From Streptomyces asoensis (GTDB lineage: Bacteria; Actinomycetota; Actinomycetes; Streptomycetales; Streptomycetaceae): a stretch of DNA of 64,000 bases. The notes below the pieces were generated by a model. The model ran no database searches. It saw nothing but the letters and a program-made list of their open reading frames with translations, and was not told the DNA's origin. The stretch spans positions 4,216,001 through 4,280,000 of the forward strand of contig NZ_CP049838.1 in assembly GCF_013085465.1 (NCBI RefSeq), read 5' to 3'. Of the stretch, positions 1 to 8,570 are shown piece by piece. Within the stretch, counting starts at the first letter, position 1; every line of letters starts with the position of its first letter. A program made the position numbers and the translations under genes.

Positions 1-14
1 GCCACGGCCGGGGC

Positions 15-395
15 ATGCGGGGGCCGATCGCGCCGCCCCAGGTTCCGTTGGCCGCCAGCCGTGCCGATGTGTTCGCGGATCTTGTGCAGGACTCCGTGGA
101 ACGGCTGGAGCGGCGGTGGCCGCAGCTCGCCGACATCGACTTCATGGTGCTGGAGGTGCCGCGTCTGGACGCGGCCCCGGAGCCGTGGAACGACGAGGCG
201 GTACCGCTGGGCGGGACGATTCCCGCGCGTGAGGGAGGGCGGGCGCGGGTCGTCGTCTACCGGCGGCCGGTCGAGATCCGCACCAAGGGACGAGACGAGC
301 GGGCCGCGTTGGTGCACGAGGTGGTCGTCGAGCAGGTCGCGGAGCTGCTGGGGCTGACTCCGGAGACGGTGGATCCGCGCTACGGCGAGGACTGA
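15..395 (+). CDS. Zincin-like metallopeptidase family protein, 5' end probably outside window
   Basis: Small protein resembling the PF06262 (zincin-like) family. The reading frame is open to the left edge of the window, so the ATG at 15 may be internal and the gene may begin upstream. The family normally carries HExxHxxG. Here the equivalent helix reads LVHEVVVEQVAELLG, so the second metal-binding His is Val and catalytic activity is doubtful. The protein ends DPRYGED. It is convergent with the minus-strand gene ending at 485. Function unknown; the family call is moderately sure. Confidence 0.75.
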   Translation: MRGPIAPPQVPLAASRADVFADLVQDSVERLERRWPQLADIDFMVLEVPRLDAAPEPWNDEAVPLGGTIPAREGGRARVVVYRRPVEIRTKGRDERAALVHEVVVEQVAELLGLTPETVDPRYGED

Positions 396-484
396 GCCCC
401 GTCTCCGCCGCGCCCCTCTCCCCCGCGCCCGTCGCCCGTCTCCTCCGTGCCCCTCTTCCGAGGTACCTCGGCAGCCCTTTCGGG

Positions 485-2032
485 TTACTTCTGCAACACC
501 GCGACGTCCTCGTCGGCCTCCGGGACGGCCACCGTGCCCCTGTCGTCCGGCAGGGTCTGGATCGTGAAGCCCGGGACGCCCTCCTGCGTGGCCGTCAGGG
601 TGCGGGAGGCGTAGACCGGGGTGTCCGTGAGGGGTTCCACGGTCAGCGCGTAGGTGCCCTTCAGGCCGGTGGGGACGGGGAGTTCGACGTCCTGGGTGGT
701 GCCGGCCTTGACCGTGTACGTCTTGGACACGGCGGTACCGCCGCCGCTGCCGGCGGACGCGGTGACCTTGACCTTGGCGGTGCCCTTGGGAGCGGTCAGG
801 GAGAGGGTGGAGCCCTTGGCGCTGTTGTCGGCGGCGGACGCGCGCGTGCCGACCGGGGCGGTGGCGGTGATGAACGCCGACTCCTGCTGGGCGCCCTTGC
901 CGCGCAGAACCCGTACGGCCGCGACGACGGGCACCGACTGGCCCGTCGGGGTCAGGACCAGCGAGCCCGCCTCCCCGCGCGTGACGTCACCCAGGTCGAC
1001 CGAGGTCGTCATGCCCGCCTTGACGTGCAGCGTCTCGTGTCCGGCGGGGGTGATCAGGCCCGAGGGGGAGGCGAGTTGGACTTTCAGGTCGGCGTCGGCG
1101 TCACCCGGCGCGTAGGCGATGAGGCGAACGGCCGTGGCGTCCTTGGGGATGCCCGGGATGACCTGGGTGCCCGCCGGGTCGGTGGAGGCGGCGAGCCAGT
1201 CCCCGCCGAGCTTCTCGTCCAGTGCCTGTACGGCGGCCCCCACGCGGCCGCTGCGGACGTTGACGTGGACGGTGAGGTCCTCCTGCTTCTCGCCGGTGAG
1301 CGTGGACAGCAGGATCGGCTCGCTGGAGTGCGCCGGGATCGTGATGCCCTCCCCCACCGTGGTCGAGAGGGCGCCGTCCTTGCCGTAGAGCTCGATGTCG
1401 GCGACGGCGGCGGAGTCGTCCGGGTTGGTGAGGTGGACGTAGTCCGTGCGGTCGGCGGCCGTACTGACGCCCGGGAACCAGAACTCCGTGTCCGGTGCGG
1501 TGCAGGTGACACCCTGGAGGCCGCGGCCGCTGCCGGCGGTGACCTCGGTGGTCTCCTGGACGGTCCAGCCGGGCGCGAACTTCCCCTCGGCGGTGCCCAG
1601 CAGCGCCGGTGTCTCGCCGCCGGAGGTGTCGCCGACGGCCGGGGTGCCGGGCGCCTTGGGCGTGACGACGGGCTTCGTCGCCTTCTTCTTGCTGCTCGTC
1701 TTGTCGGTCGTCTTGTCGGTCGTCTTGTCGGTCGTCTTGTCGGTCGTCTTGTCGGTCGTCGCGGCCGCCGACTCCGCGGTGGCTGCCGCGAGTTCGGCCG
1801 TGCCGTCGCCGTCCGTGCCCTTGGTGACGGGCGTGAAGGACGTGTACGACGTGTCGGCGAGGTCGGAGGTACTGGGTGAGGGGCAGAGCAGGCTCGTGCG
1901 CTCCACGGGCAGTTCGGCGGCCGCCTGTGCGGTGTCGGCGGTGGCCGCGTCGGGCTGGTTGAGCGTGGCGAACCCGGTGACCGCGGCGAGCGCGGCCGTG
2001 CCGGCGATCAGGGACAGGGTGGTGCGGTTCAC
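485..2032 (-). CDS. Secreted DUF5719-type protein with Thr/Asp/Lys repeat
   Basis: 515-residue protein starting with GTG at 2032. The start overlaps the stop of the upstream glycosyltransferase as GTGA, which implies translational coupling. An N-terminal hydrophobic segment (about residues 5-22, LSLIAGTAALAAVTGF) acts as a signal peptide or membrane anchor. A low-complexity Ala/Thr stretch and a TDKT repeat (about residues 90-115) lead into a beta-rich extracellular region. The arrangement fits the actinobacterial DUF5719 proteins that commonly follow this glycosyltransferase upstream of whiB. The molecular role is unknown; its pairing with a large envelope glycosyltransferase suggests a cell-surface job. 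The frame stays open upstream to 2905, but that part lies inside the glycosyltransferase and looks like a shadow. Confidence 0.85.
   Translation of the reverse strand: MNRTTLSLIAGTAALAAVTGFATLNQPDAATADTAQAAAELPVERTSLLCPSPSTSDLADTSYTSFTPVTKGTDGDGTAELAAATAESAAATTDKTTDKTTDKTTDKTTDKTSSKKKATKPVVTPKAPGTPAVGDTSGGETPALLGTAEGKFAPGWTVQETTEVTAGSGRGLQGVTCTAPDTEFWFPGVSTAADRTDYVHLTNPDDSAAVADIELYGKDGALSTTVGEGITIPAHSSEPILLSTLTGEKQEDLTVHVNVRSGRVGAAVQALDEKLGGDWLAASTDPAGTQVIPGIPKDATAVRLIAYAPGDADADLKVQLASPSGLITPAGHETLHVKAGMTTSVDLGDVTRGEAGSLVLTPTGQSVPVVAAVRVLRGKGAQQESAFITATAPVGTRASAADNSAKGSTLSLTAPKGTAKVKVTASAGSGGGTAVSKTYTVKAGTTQDVELPVPTGLKGTYALTVEPLTDTPVYASRTLTATQEGVPGFTIQTLPDDRGTVAVPEADEDVAVLQK
1698..1757. repeat. 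Five tandem copies of a 12-bp unit inside the DUF5719-type gene
   Basis: The unit GTCTTGTCGGTC is repeated five times without interruption. On the coding (minus) strand it encodes a repeating Asp-Lys-Thr-Thr unit. The unit is a multiple of three, so copy-number change would alter linker length but keep frame. Confidence 0.95.
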
Positions 2033-5000
2033 TGCTGGCTCCCGTCGGGGCGCTCGCTGCCGGTGCCGTGGGGGTGCCGGTCCGGGTCGTAGGCGGGGTC
2101 GTGGCCGCCCTGGTCGTAGGCCGACGGGTCGTAGCCCTGCTGTTGCTGGTAGGTCTGGTCGTACGGCGCCTGCTGGGCCTGGCCGTCGTAGGCGTACGGG
2201 TCGTACTGGCCGGTCTGGTAGGGGTCGTAGGCCTGCTGGTCGTAGCCGCCCGACGGGTACTGCTGGGCGCCCTGGTACTGCTCGCCCGTGTAACCGCCGT
2301 ACTCGGCGCCCGCGTAGCTCTGGTCCCTGCCCCAGTCCCCGCCCTGACCGTCCGGGGGGACTCCCATGTCGTACGACTGCTGCTGGGGAACCGCGACCGG
2401 GGTCCCCTCCTGCGGAGGAGACGGGAACTCCTCGTGCTGGCCGGGCTCTTCGGCCTCGGCCTGGGCGCGCAGGCGGCGGGCGCGGCGGCCCTCGCCGTCG
2501 GCCGCCTGGGCCGGGATCGGCTCCTCCTCGGGAAGGTCGTCGTCGACGTCGCGGCGGCGGCCGGGAAGGGCGAGGACGACGAGGACGAGAGCGAGGAAGC
2601 CCTGCGCCCACAGCCAGGCGGTGTGGGTGAAGGGATCGTCGTAGGTGACGTCCAGCTTCCCGCCGGAGGCGGGGAGTTCGAAGCCCTGGGCCCAGCCGTC
2701 GACGGTGGTGGGGGTGAGGGGCTTGCCGTCGAGGGTGGCCGTCCAGCCTTCGGCGGCGGTGTCGGCCAGGCGCAGGACGCGGCTGCCGGAGCCGTCGGGG
2801 ACGGTGGTGTGGATGTCGACGGGGCCCGCGGCGACCGGAGTCGCCGTGCCCTTGCCGGAGTCGGCGACGACGGCCGCGCGGGAGACCTCCTGGTCGACCC
2901 GCCACAGAGCGCTGCCGTCCTGCTGGCTGAGCCGCTTCAGGCCGGGTGTGGCGTCCAGGACGCGGGTGACCTCGCGGGGCGCGCCCTTGTGGACGAGGAC
3001 GTAGCCCACGGCGAACTTGCCGAGCTGGTCGGCCTGGTCGGCGCCGGAGCCGGCGACGAGATTGGCGACGACCTTGTCGAGCTGCTTGTTCTCACCGTCG
3101 GCCGCGGCGAGTTCGGCGTCGCCGAGGCGGGCGCCGGAGCCGCGGACCAGCATGTAGGCGACGTGGGCGGCGGAGTCGCTGTCGAGGACGAGGGTGCGGG
3201 CCTGGTCGCGGTTGCCGGCCTCCTCGGCGACGAACGCGGGCACCTGTACGGGGTCGCGGCGCTCCAGGGGGCCGTCGGCGCCGCCGATCATCCAGCCGGC
3301 GGCGACGAGCAGCGGGCCGGCGGCCGAGGCGAAGGCGATGAGGGCCGCCACCGGCTGGCGCCAGCCGAAGCTCTGCTCGGCGACACGCGTGCGTGCCCCG
3401 TCGGCGCCGATGACGGCGGCGGCGAGGAGGGCGATGCCGTAGACGAGGGTGGCGGGTCCGGCCCAGGTGGAGCTGTTGGACAGGATCGCGAAGACGAGGC
3501 CCAGGAGGGCGACCGCCCAGGCCGCCCAGACGCCGAAGTGGCGCTCGGAGCGCAGCAGCGCGGCCAGCGCGGCCAGCACGATGCCGATGAGCATCAGGCC
3601 GTCGACGGTGCCGGGGCCGCCGGGGCTGGCGCCGAGCAGGTCGAGCGCGGTGGCGGTCGACGCACCGTAGTCGAGGCCGGCCTGGGTGAAGAAGCCGAAC
3701 GGCAGCAGGGACAGCGACCAGGGCGCGAGGATCAGCAGGGGCGTGCCCAGCTGAGCCAGGAAGCGCAGGCCGTAGGCGGTGATCTCGCGGCGGCGCACGG
3801 CCAGGACCGCGACGCCGAGGACGAGCGCGAGGGGCCAGACGATCGGCGTGAACGCGGTGGCGATCGTCAGCAGCAGCGCGTACGCCCAGGTGGCGCGCCA
3901 GCTGCCGCGGGCGCCGGACGCGTGCGTCAGGCCGCTCGCGGCGACGCCCGCGCGGGCGATGAGCGGCAGCAGGACGGCCAGGACGGCCGTGCCGACCCGG
4001 CCGCCGGCGAGCGCACCGGTGGCGGCGGGCAGGAAGGCGTAGACGACGGCCGCCCAGGCGCGCAGGAGGCGCGACTCGACGAGCGGGCGGGAGGCGAAGT
4101 AGGCGGTGACGCCGGCCAGCGGCACCGAGCAGACGAGCAGCACGGTGAGGGCGAGTCCGGTCGAGCCGAACAGCAGGGTGGCCAGCGTCGCGATGATCGC
4201 GAGATAGGGCGGGGCGGACGGGGTGCCGCCCGCGCCGATCGGGTGCCAGGCGTCAAGGTAGCGCGACCACAGCTCGGAGGCGTCGGCCGGGGCGGGCAGC
4301 AGGGCGCCGCCCGCGAGCGCGCCGCCGCCGAGGAGGTTGCGGCAGGCGACCAGCGAGACGAGCAGCAGGACCAGGAAGAGCACCGGGCCGGGCTTGCGCG
4401 CGATGCGCTTGAGGCGGGCGAACTGCTCGATCTCCAGGAAGTCGGCGTCGTCGCCGCCGGGTCCGGACTCGACGGCGCCGCCGTGCCGGCCCGCGCCGGA
4501 GGTGGCCTCGGGGTCGGAGGAGCCGAAGAAGTCGCCGGCGACCTGTTCGACGGTGGCCCGCACGGTCGCGCCGGGTGGCGGGAACAGGGGGCGCAGTTCG
4601 TCCTTGTCGACCGCCGGCTTCCCGCGCCTGCGCCGCCCGGCGATGATCCGCTCGGGCCGCAGCAGGGTGCCCAGCAGACCGCGGATCTCGTCGACGGCCT
4701 GTCCGGGGACCTTGCCGACGAGGTAGGCGACGGTCCGCAGCAGGGTGCCGAGGACCAGGCGCACCAGGATCCAGGGCAGCAGGGCGGTGCGGCTGTTGAC
4801 GAGGAGGGTGTAGACGGCGCCGGCCTTGTCGACCTTGTGCGGGGAGGCGCTGGTGCGGCCCGCGCAGTCGACGGTGCGGCGCTCGCGGGAGGCGGCCTCG
4901 GCGTGCCGTACGACGGCCTCGGGGGCGATGAGGACGCGGTGGCCTGCGGCCTGCGCGCGCCAGCACAGGTCGACGTCGTCGCGCATCAGGGGCAGACGGC

Positions 5001-5733
5001 GGTCGAAGCCGCCGAGCTGTTCGAAGACGTCGCGGCGGATCAGCATGCCGGCGGTGGACACGGACAGTACGGACCGGACGTGGTCGTGCTGGCCCTGGTC
5101 CTGTTCGCGGCGGTCCAGGCCGGTCCAGCGGCGGCCGGAGTGGGCGATGGTGACGCCGACCTCGAGGAGCTGGCGGCGGTCGTACCAGCCGCGGAGCTTG
5201 GGGCCGACGACGGCCACGTCGTCCCGGCCCAGTTCGAGTTCGTTGTCGACCACGCGCAGCAGTTCGGCCAGTGCGTCCGGTTCCGGGGCGCAGTCGTCGT
5301 GCAGCAGCCACAGCCACTGGACGGGCTCTCCGTGCGGGAGCTCCGGCAGGTCGTAGGTGTCGTCGCGCCACGTGCGCGTGACGGGGTCCCAGCCGCTGGG
5401 GCGCTTCAGGTACGGCAGTTCCTCGGGGGTGAGGACCGGGGCCGTCCGGTTGGCCTCCTCCACGGCCTGGCCGAACCCGGTGCGCCGGGCGAGGTGCAGG
5501 ACGCGGTCGTCGCCGAGGGCCTCGGTGACCAGGCGCGCGGAGTCGTCCGAGCTGCCGGTGTCGGCGGCCATGACGGACTGGACGGGGCGCTCCTGGCCGA
5601 GCAACCCGGCGAGCGCGTCGGGCAGCCAGCGGGCGCCGTCGTGGGCGACGATCACCGCGGTCACTACATGACGCGGGAACTCAGGTGTGGCAGCGCGGTC
5701 TTGATGGGCTGCCGTGTGGCTGTGCACGGACAT
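2029..5733 (-). CDS. Large membrane glycosyltransferase family 2 protein
   Basis: Very long protein (about 1234 residues from the ATG at 5733; the frame runs up to 5862, but MSVHSHTAA looks like the natural N-terminus). The first 300 residues are a GT-A glycosyltransferase-2 domain: VTAVIVAHDGARWLP, the TGSSDDS region, a LLHDDCAP metal-site motif and a later RDDVDLCWR motif. Several hydrophobic blocks follow, giving a polytopic membrane part, then an extracellular-like domain. The last 115 residues are rich in Tyr, Gln, Gly, Asp and Pro. The stop overlaps the start of the DUF5719-type gene. Likely role is transfer of sugar onto an envelope polymer or lipid carrier; substrate unknown. Confidence 0.9.
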   Translation of the reverse strand: MSVHSHTAAHQDRAATPEFPRHVVTAVIVAHDGARWLPDALAGLLGQERPVQSVMAADTGSSDDSARLVTEALGDDRVLHLARRTGFGQAVEEANRTAPVLTPEELPYLKRPSGWDPVTRTWRDDTYDLPELPHGEPVQWLWLLHDDCAPEPDALAELLRVVDNELELGRDDVAVVGPKLRGWYDRRQLLEVGVTIAHSGRRWTGLDRREQDQGQHDHVRSVLSVSTAGMLIRRDVFEQLGGFDRRLPLMRDDVDLCWRAQAAGHRVLIAPEAVVRHAEAASRERRTVDCAGRTSASPHKVDKAGAVYTLLVNSRTALLPWILVRLVLGTLLRTVAYLVGKVPGQAVDEIRGLLGTLLRPERIIAGRRRRGKPAVDKDELRPLFPPPGATVRATVEQVAGDFFGSSDPEATSGAGRHGGAVESGPGGDDADFLEIEQFARLKRIARKPGPVLFLVLLLVSLVACRNLLGGGALAGGALLPAPADASELWSRYLDAWHPIGAGGTPSAPPYLAIIATLATLLFGSTGLALTVLLVCSVPLAGVTAYFASRPLVESRLLRAWAAVVYAFLPAATGALAGGRVGTAVLAVLLPLIARAGVAASGLTHASGARGSWRATWAYALLLTIATAFTPIVWPLALVLGVAVLAVRRREITAYGLRFLAQLGTPLLILAPWSLSLLPFGFFTQAGLDYGASTATALDLLGASPGGPGTVDGLMLIGIVLAALAALLRSERHFGVWAAWAVALLGLVFAILSNSSTWAGPATLVYGIALLAAAVIGADGARTRVAEQSFGWRQPVAALIAFASAAGPLLVAAGWMIGGADGPLERRDPVQVPAFVAEEAGNRDQARTLVLDSDSAAHVAYMLVRGSGARLGDAELAAADGENKQLDKVVANLVAGSGADQADQLGKFAVGYVLVHKGAPREVTRVLDATPGLKRLSQQDGSALWRVDQEVSRAAVVADSGKGTATPVAAGPVDIHTTVPDGSGSRVLRLADTAAEGWTATLDGKPLTPTTVDGWAQGFELPASGGKLDVTYDDPFTHTAWLWAQGFLALVLVVLALPGRRRDVDDDLPEEEPIPAQAADGEGRRARRLRAQAEAEEPGQHEEFPSPPQEGTPVAVPQQQSYDMGVPPDGQGGDWGRDQSYAGAEYGGYTGEQYQGAQQYPSGGYDQQAYDPYQTGQYDPYAYDGQAQQAPYDQTYQQQQGYDPSAYDQGGHDPAYDPDRHPHGTGSERPDGSQQ

Positions 5734-5848
5734 CGAGGTACGGGCCCCGGTTCGGTGGACTGCGGTGGACGCCTGCGCCGTGTGGTGCGGCTGGGTGTCT
5801 CGGACGAGCGCCCACACTATCGGCTGGGCAGGACGACGGCCCGCCGCC

Positions 5849-5857
5849 TGTGGACAA
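5849..5857 (-). other. DnaA box-like 9-mer
   Basis: The sequence TGTGGACAA is the reverse complement of TTGTCCACA, the form favoured by Streptomyces DnaA. It lies between the glycosyltransferase start and the whiB stop. A single box may regulate or titrate DnaA, or be chance. Confidence 0.5.
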
Positions 5858-5940
5858 CCCACGTGCGACGGGCCGTTCGGACCCTTGTCCCTGCGTACCG
5901 CGATGCCGCGACGCCCTTGTGCTGTCGAACCGGGCGGTTC

Positions 5941-6210
5941 TCAGACCGCCGCCTTCTTCAGCCGACGGCGCTCCCGCTCGGAGAGGCCGCCCCAGATGCC
6001 GAAGCGCTCGTCGTTGGCGAGGGCGTACTCAAGGCATTCGGAGCGGACCTCGCAGGCGAGGCAGACCTTCTTCGCCTCGCGGGTGGAGCCGCCCTTCTCG
6101 GGGAAGAAGGACTCGGGATCGGTCTGGGCGCACAGCGCGCGCTCCTGCCAGCCGAGTTCCTCGTCCGCGTCGTCGACGTCGACCAGCAGTTGCTGCACCA
6201 GCTCGGTCAT
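5941..6210 (-). CDS. whiB: WhiB, iron-sulfur developmental transcription factor
   Basis: 89-residue Wbl protein, nearly the sequence I recall for Streptomyces WhiB. Cys27, Cys50, Cys53 and Cys59 form the C-x22-C-x2-C-x5-C pattern that binds a [4Fe-4S] cluster. The GIWGG turn (residues 71-75) and the basic tail ERERRRLKKAAV follow, as in DNA-contacting Wbl proteins. In Streptomyces, WhiB acts with WhiA to trigger sporulation septation. It is transcribed alone from a promoter-like sequence at 6285-6314, leaving a leader of roughly 70 bases. The downstream glycosyltransferase is on the same strand but more than 200 bp away. Confidence 0.97.
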   Translation of the reverse strand: MTELVQQLLVDVDDADEELGWQERALCAQTDPESFFPEKGGSTREAKKVCLACEVRSECLEYALANDERFGIWGGLSERERRRLKKAAV

Positions 6211-6284
6211 GTGCGCCCCTCGCTCTGTCTTTCGCGTCCCCGTGACCTGGCCGTTACCGATTTCGGCTGAACGACACGAGTGAA

Positions 6285-6314
6285 ATTACAAGTGTGCTGC
6301 TCCGGGCGAGTCAA
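6285..6314 (-). promoter_or_regulatory. Candidate whiB promoter
   Basis: On the minus strand, TTGACT (6314-6309) and TGTAAT (6290-6285) are separated by 18 bases. This is a good match to the housekeeping consensus and sits about 75 bases upstream of the whiB ATG. WhiB is known to have growth-phase and developmental promoters; I cannot assign which one this is. Confidence 0.6.
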
Positions 6315-6944
6315 GCCGAGATCTGCTATTGGGCCCCTTATTCACTCTGCGGAACCAAGGCCATGCGGTAAGTGTTCAAATCGCCATAAACCTTGACAAG
6401 CAGATGAAGCCCCGGAGGGCCACCGGCCCCGCACAGCGCTTGTACGGGGAAGGACGCCCAAAGGGGTGATCCCGTTGCGGCACGCGCGCGGAAGCGAACC
6501 TGATCACAGTCGGATCACGGGATCGCCACGAGGCTTGCGCGCCCGGCATGTGCGCCATGTGTCCCGAAGGGCGCCTGCACAAACCTTTCACCTCCGAGAT
6601 GAACCGGATGAGGTGAACCCTGTCCCACATACCGGGCGTCGAGTTGACAGTGAAGGTGTGAACCGCTGTGCTTGTGGGCATGCTCGCGAACTTGGCACTC
6701 ACCTCGACCGGCTCCGCCGGGTCCCACGGTGCTGCCCGCGCTCGCTGTAGCTGTTGTCGTCGTTCCAGCTGTTGAGCCCAACGCGCTCCGGCTGCTCCTC
6801 CTGAGTCCACCGTGACTCGGCTGCTGTTTCCCATCGGCCCACACCAGGGCGCTCCTGCTCCACCCGTGATCCGGGCGGACGGTACGTGACACCCAGCAGA
6901 CCCCCCACTCTTCCGCCTCTTCCGCCGAGGAACCACCGCATCCC
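6315..6944. other. Gene-free stretch between whiB and the dioxygenase gene
   Basis: About 630 bases without a convincing gene. The open frames here lack a good start site or family resemblance. Base composition is less GC-rich than the flanks. A weak plus-strand promoter-like pair, TTGACA (6644-6649) and TGTGCT (6667-6672) with a 17-base spacer, could serve the gene at 6945. Confidence 0.5.
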
Positions 6945-7490
6945 ATGAACAGCGACAGCGACCTCCAGATCGCGGGCGACATCCTCGAAGTCCCGCACCT
7001 CCTCCAGGCACCGCGCGAGCACCCGGCCACCGTCGCCGAGTTCGTCGGCCTGGCCCGCTCGATCGCCGCGGACCGTGCCCAGTGGGAACACCTGGTCCGG
7101 TACGACGCGACGACCCGCTGGTACCACCGGCTGCGCACCGGTCCCGGCTACGAGGTGTGGCTGCTGTCCTGGGTGCCCGGCCAGGGCAGCGGGCTGCACG
7201 ACCACGGCGGCTCCTCCGGTGTGCTCACCGTCCTGGACGGCGAACTGACCGAGCGCACGGAGCGCGGCAAGCGGGTGCTCGGGGCGGGTGTGCAGAGGGT
7301 GTTCGCGCCGGGGTACGCGCACGAGGTCGTCAACGACGCGCTGGAGCCCGCGGTGAGCCTGCACGTGTACTTCCCGGGGCTGACGGACATGCCCATGCAT
7401 CCCCGGTCCCGGCTGCACCCGGCCGGGAGGGCCCCCATCGCCTGCGCGGCGCTCGACACGTACGAACAGGTGGACGCCGTCAGCTCGTGA
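6945..7490 (+). CDS. Cysteine dioxygenase-like cupin protein
   Basis: 181 residues, the usual size for bacterial type I cysteine dioxygenases. The metal-binding cupin motif is GLHDHGGSSG (His85, His87), with the third ligand His126 in GYAHEVVN. The family oxidises the thiol of cysteine (or a related thiol acid such as 3-mercaptopropionate) to the sulfinic acid, using Fe(II) and O2 in the cytoplasm. The sequence does not show which thiol is used. It precedes the F420 genes but is separated by 120 bases with DnaA-like boxes, so it is probably a separate unit. Confidence 0.85.
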   Translation: MNSDSDLQIAGDILEVPHLLQAPREHPATVAEFVGLARSIAADRAQWEHLVRYDATTRWYHRLRTGPGYEVWLLSWVPGQGSGLHDHGGSSGVLTVLDGELTERTERGKRVLGAGVQRVFAPGYAHEVVNDALEPAVSLHVYFPGLTDMPMHPRSRLHPAGRAPIACAALDTYEQVDAVSS

Positions 7491-7540
7491 TCCGCTCGTG
7501 AGCGGACGCCGTCCGCCGTCGGCTCGTGCGGGTGGACGGG

Positions 7541-7567
7541 ATATCCACAGGCGGGTGGTTGTCCACA
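7541..7567 (+). other. Pair of DnaA box-like 9-mers upstream of fbiA
   Basis: ATATCCACA (7541-7549, one mismatch to the classic box) is followed after nine bases by a perfect TTGTCCACA (7559-7567). Both are in the same orientation and about 45 bases upstream of the fbiA ATG. They could be a DnaA-binding regulatory site. Confidence 0.5.
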
Positions 7568-7610
7568 ACCGGCCGACGGGCTGTCGTGGCCGCCTGCGAG
7601 AATTGCCCTC

Positions 7611-8570
7611 ATGCGCATTGTGGTTCTGGCAGGCGGCATCGGCGGTGCCCGGTTCCTGCGCGGTCTGAAGCAGGCCGTGCCGGACGCGGACATCACGGTC
7701 ATCGGCAACACCGGCGACGACATCCACCTCTTCGGGCTGAAGGTCTGCCCCGACCTCGACACGGTGATGTACACGCTCGGCGGCGGCATCAACGAGGAGC
7801 AGGGCTGGGGGCGGGCCGACGAGACCTTCCATCTGAAGGAGGAGCTCGCGGCGTACGGCGCCGGGCCCGGGTGGTTCGGGCTGGGCGACCGGGACTTCGC
7901 CACGCACATCGTGCGGACGCAGATGATCGGCGCCGGGTACCCGCTCAGCGCGGTGACCGAGGCGCTGTGCGACCGGTGGCAGCCGGGCGTCCGGCTCATC
8001 CCGATGACCGACGACCGGGTGGAGACCCATGTCGCGGTCGTGGCGGACGGCGAGCGCAAGGCCGTGCACTTCCAGGAGTACTGGGTGCGGCTGCGGGCGT
8101 CGGTGCCGGCGGAGGCGGTCGTGCCGGTCGGCGCCGAGCAGGCGAAGCCAGCGCCAGGGGTGCTGGAGGCCATCGCGGCGGCGGACGTGATCCTCTTCCC
8201 GCCGTCGAACCCGATCGTCTCGGTCGGCACGATCCTCGCCGTGCCGGGCATCCGCGAGGCGATCGCCGAGGCCGGGGTACCGGTGGTGGGCCTGTCCCCC
8301 ATCGTCGGGGACGCGCCCGTGCGCGGCATGGCCGACAAGGTGCTCGCGGCGGTCGGCGTGGAGTCGACGGCCGCGGCGGTGGCCGAGCACTACGGCTCGG
8401 GTCTCCTCGACGGCTGGCTCGTCGACACCGTGGACGCGGGCACCGTGGAGCGGGTCGAGGCGGCCGGCATCCGCTGCCGGGCCGTCCCGCTGATGATGAG
8501 CGACCTCGACGCGACCGCGCGGATGGCCCAGGAGGCGCTGGCACTGGCCGAGGAGGTGCGCGGGGCATGA
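7611..8570 (+). CDS. fbiA: FbiA, phospholactate-type transferase of coenzyme F420 synthesis
   Basis: 319 residues, full length for the CofD/FbiA family. It begins [19 protein letters not shown], the family's N-terminal nucleotide-binding glycine motif, and contains [12 protein letters not shown], also typical. The enzyme transfers the phospholactyl or phosphoenolpyruvyl moiety from a guanosine diphosphate-activated donor to the deazaflavin Fo, giving (dehydro-)F420-0. The stop overlaps the next start as ATGA, so it is coupled to fbiB, the next enzyme of the pathway. Confidence 0.95.
   Translation: MRIVVLAGGIGGARFLRGLKQAVPDADITVIGNTGDDIHLFGLKVCPDLDTVMYTLGGGINEEQGWGRADETFHLKEELAAYGAGPGWFGLGDRDFATHIVRTQMIGAGYPLSAVTEALCDRWQPGVRLIPMTDDRVETHVAVVADGERKAVHFQEYWVRLRASVPAEAVVPVGAEQAKPAPGVLEAIAAADVILFPPSNPIVSVGTILAVPGIREAIAEAGVPVVGLSPIVGDAPVRGMADKVLAAVGVESTAAAVAEHYGSGLLDGWLVDTVDAGTVERVEAAGIRCRAVPLMMSDLDATARMAQEALALAEEVRGA

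Noticed and set aside
2068..6270. Open frame of 1400 codons on the plus strand across the glycosyltransferase gene
   Set aside because: It is the antisense shadow of a GC-rich gene: Gly/Ala/Arg/Val-rich, no domain, and it covers whiB as well.
6466..6750. Small plus-strand open frame of 94 codons upstream of the dioxygenase gene
   Set aside because: No ribosome-binding site or recognisable sequence; composition like random GC-rich DNA.
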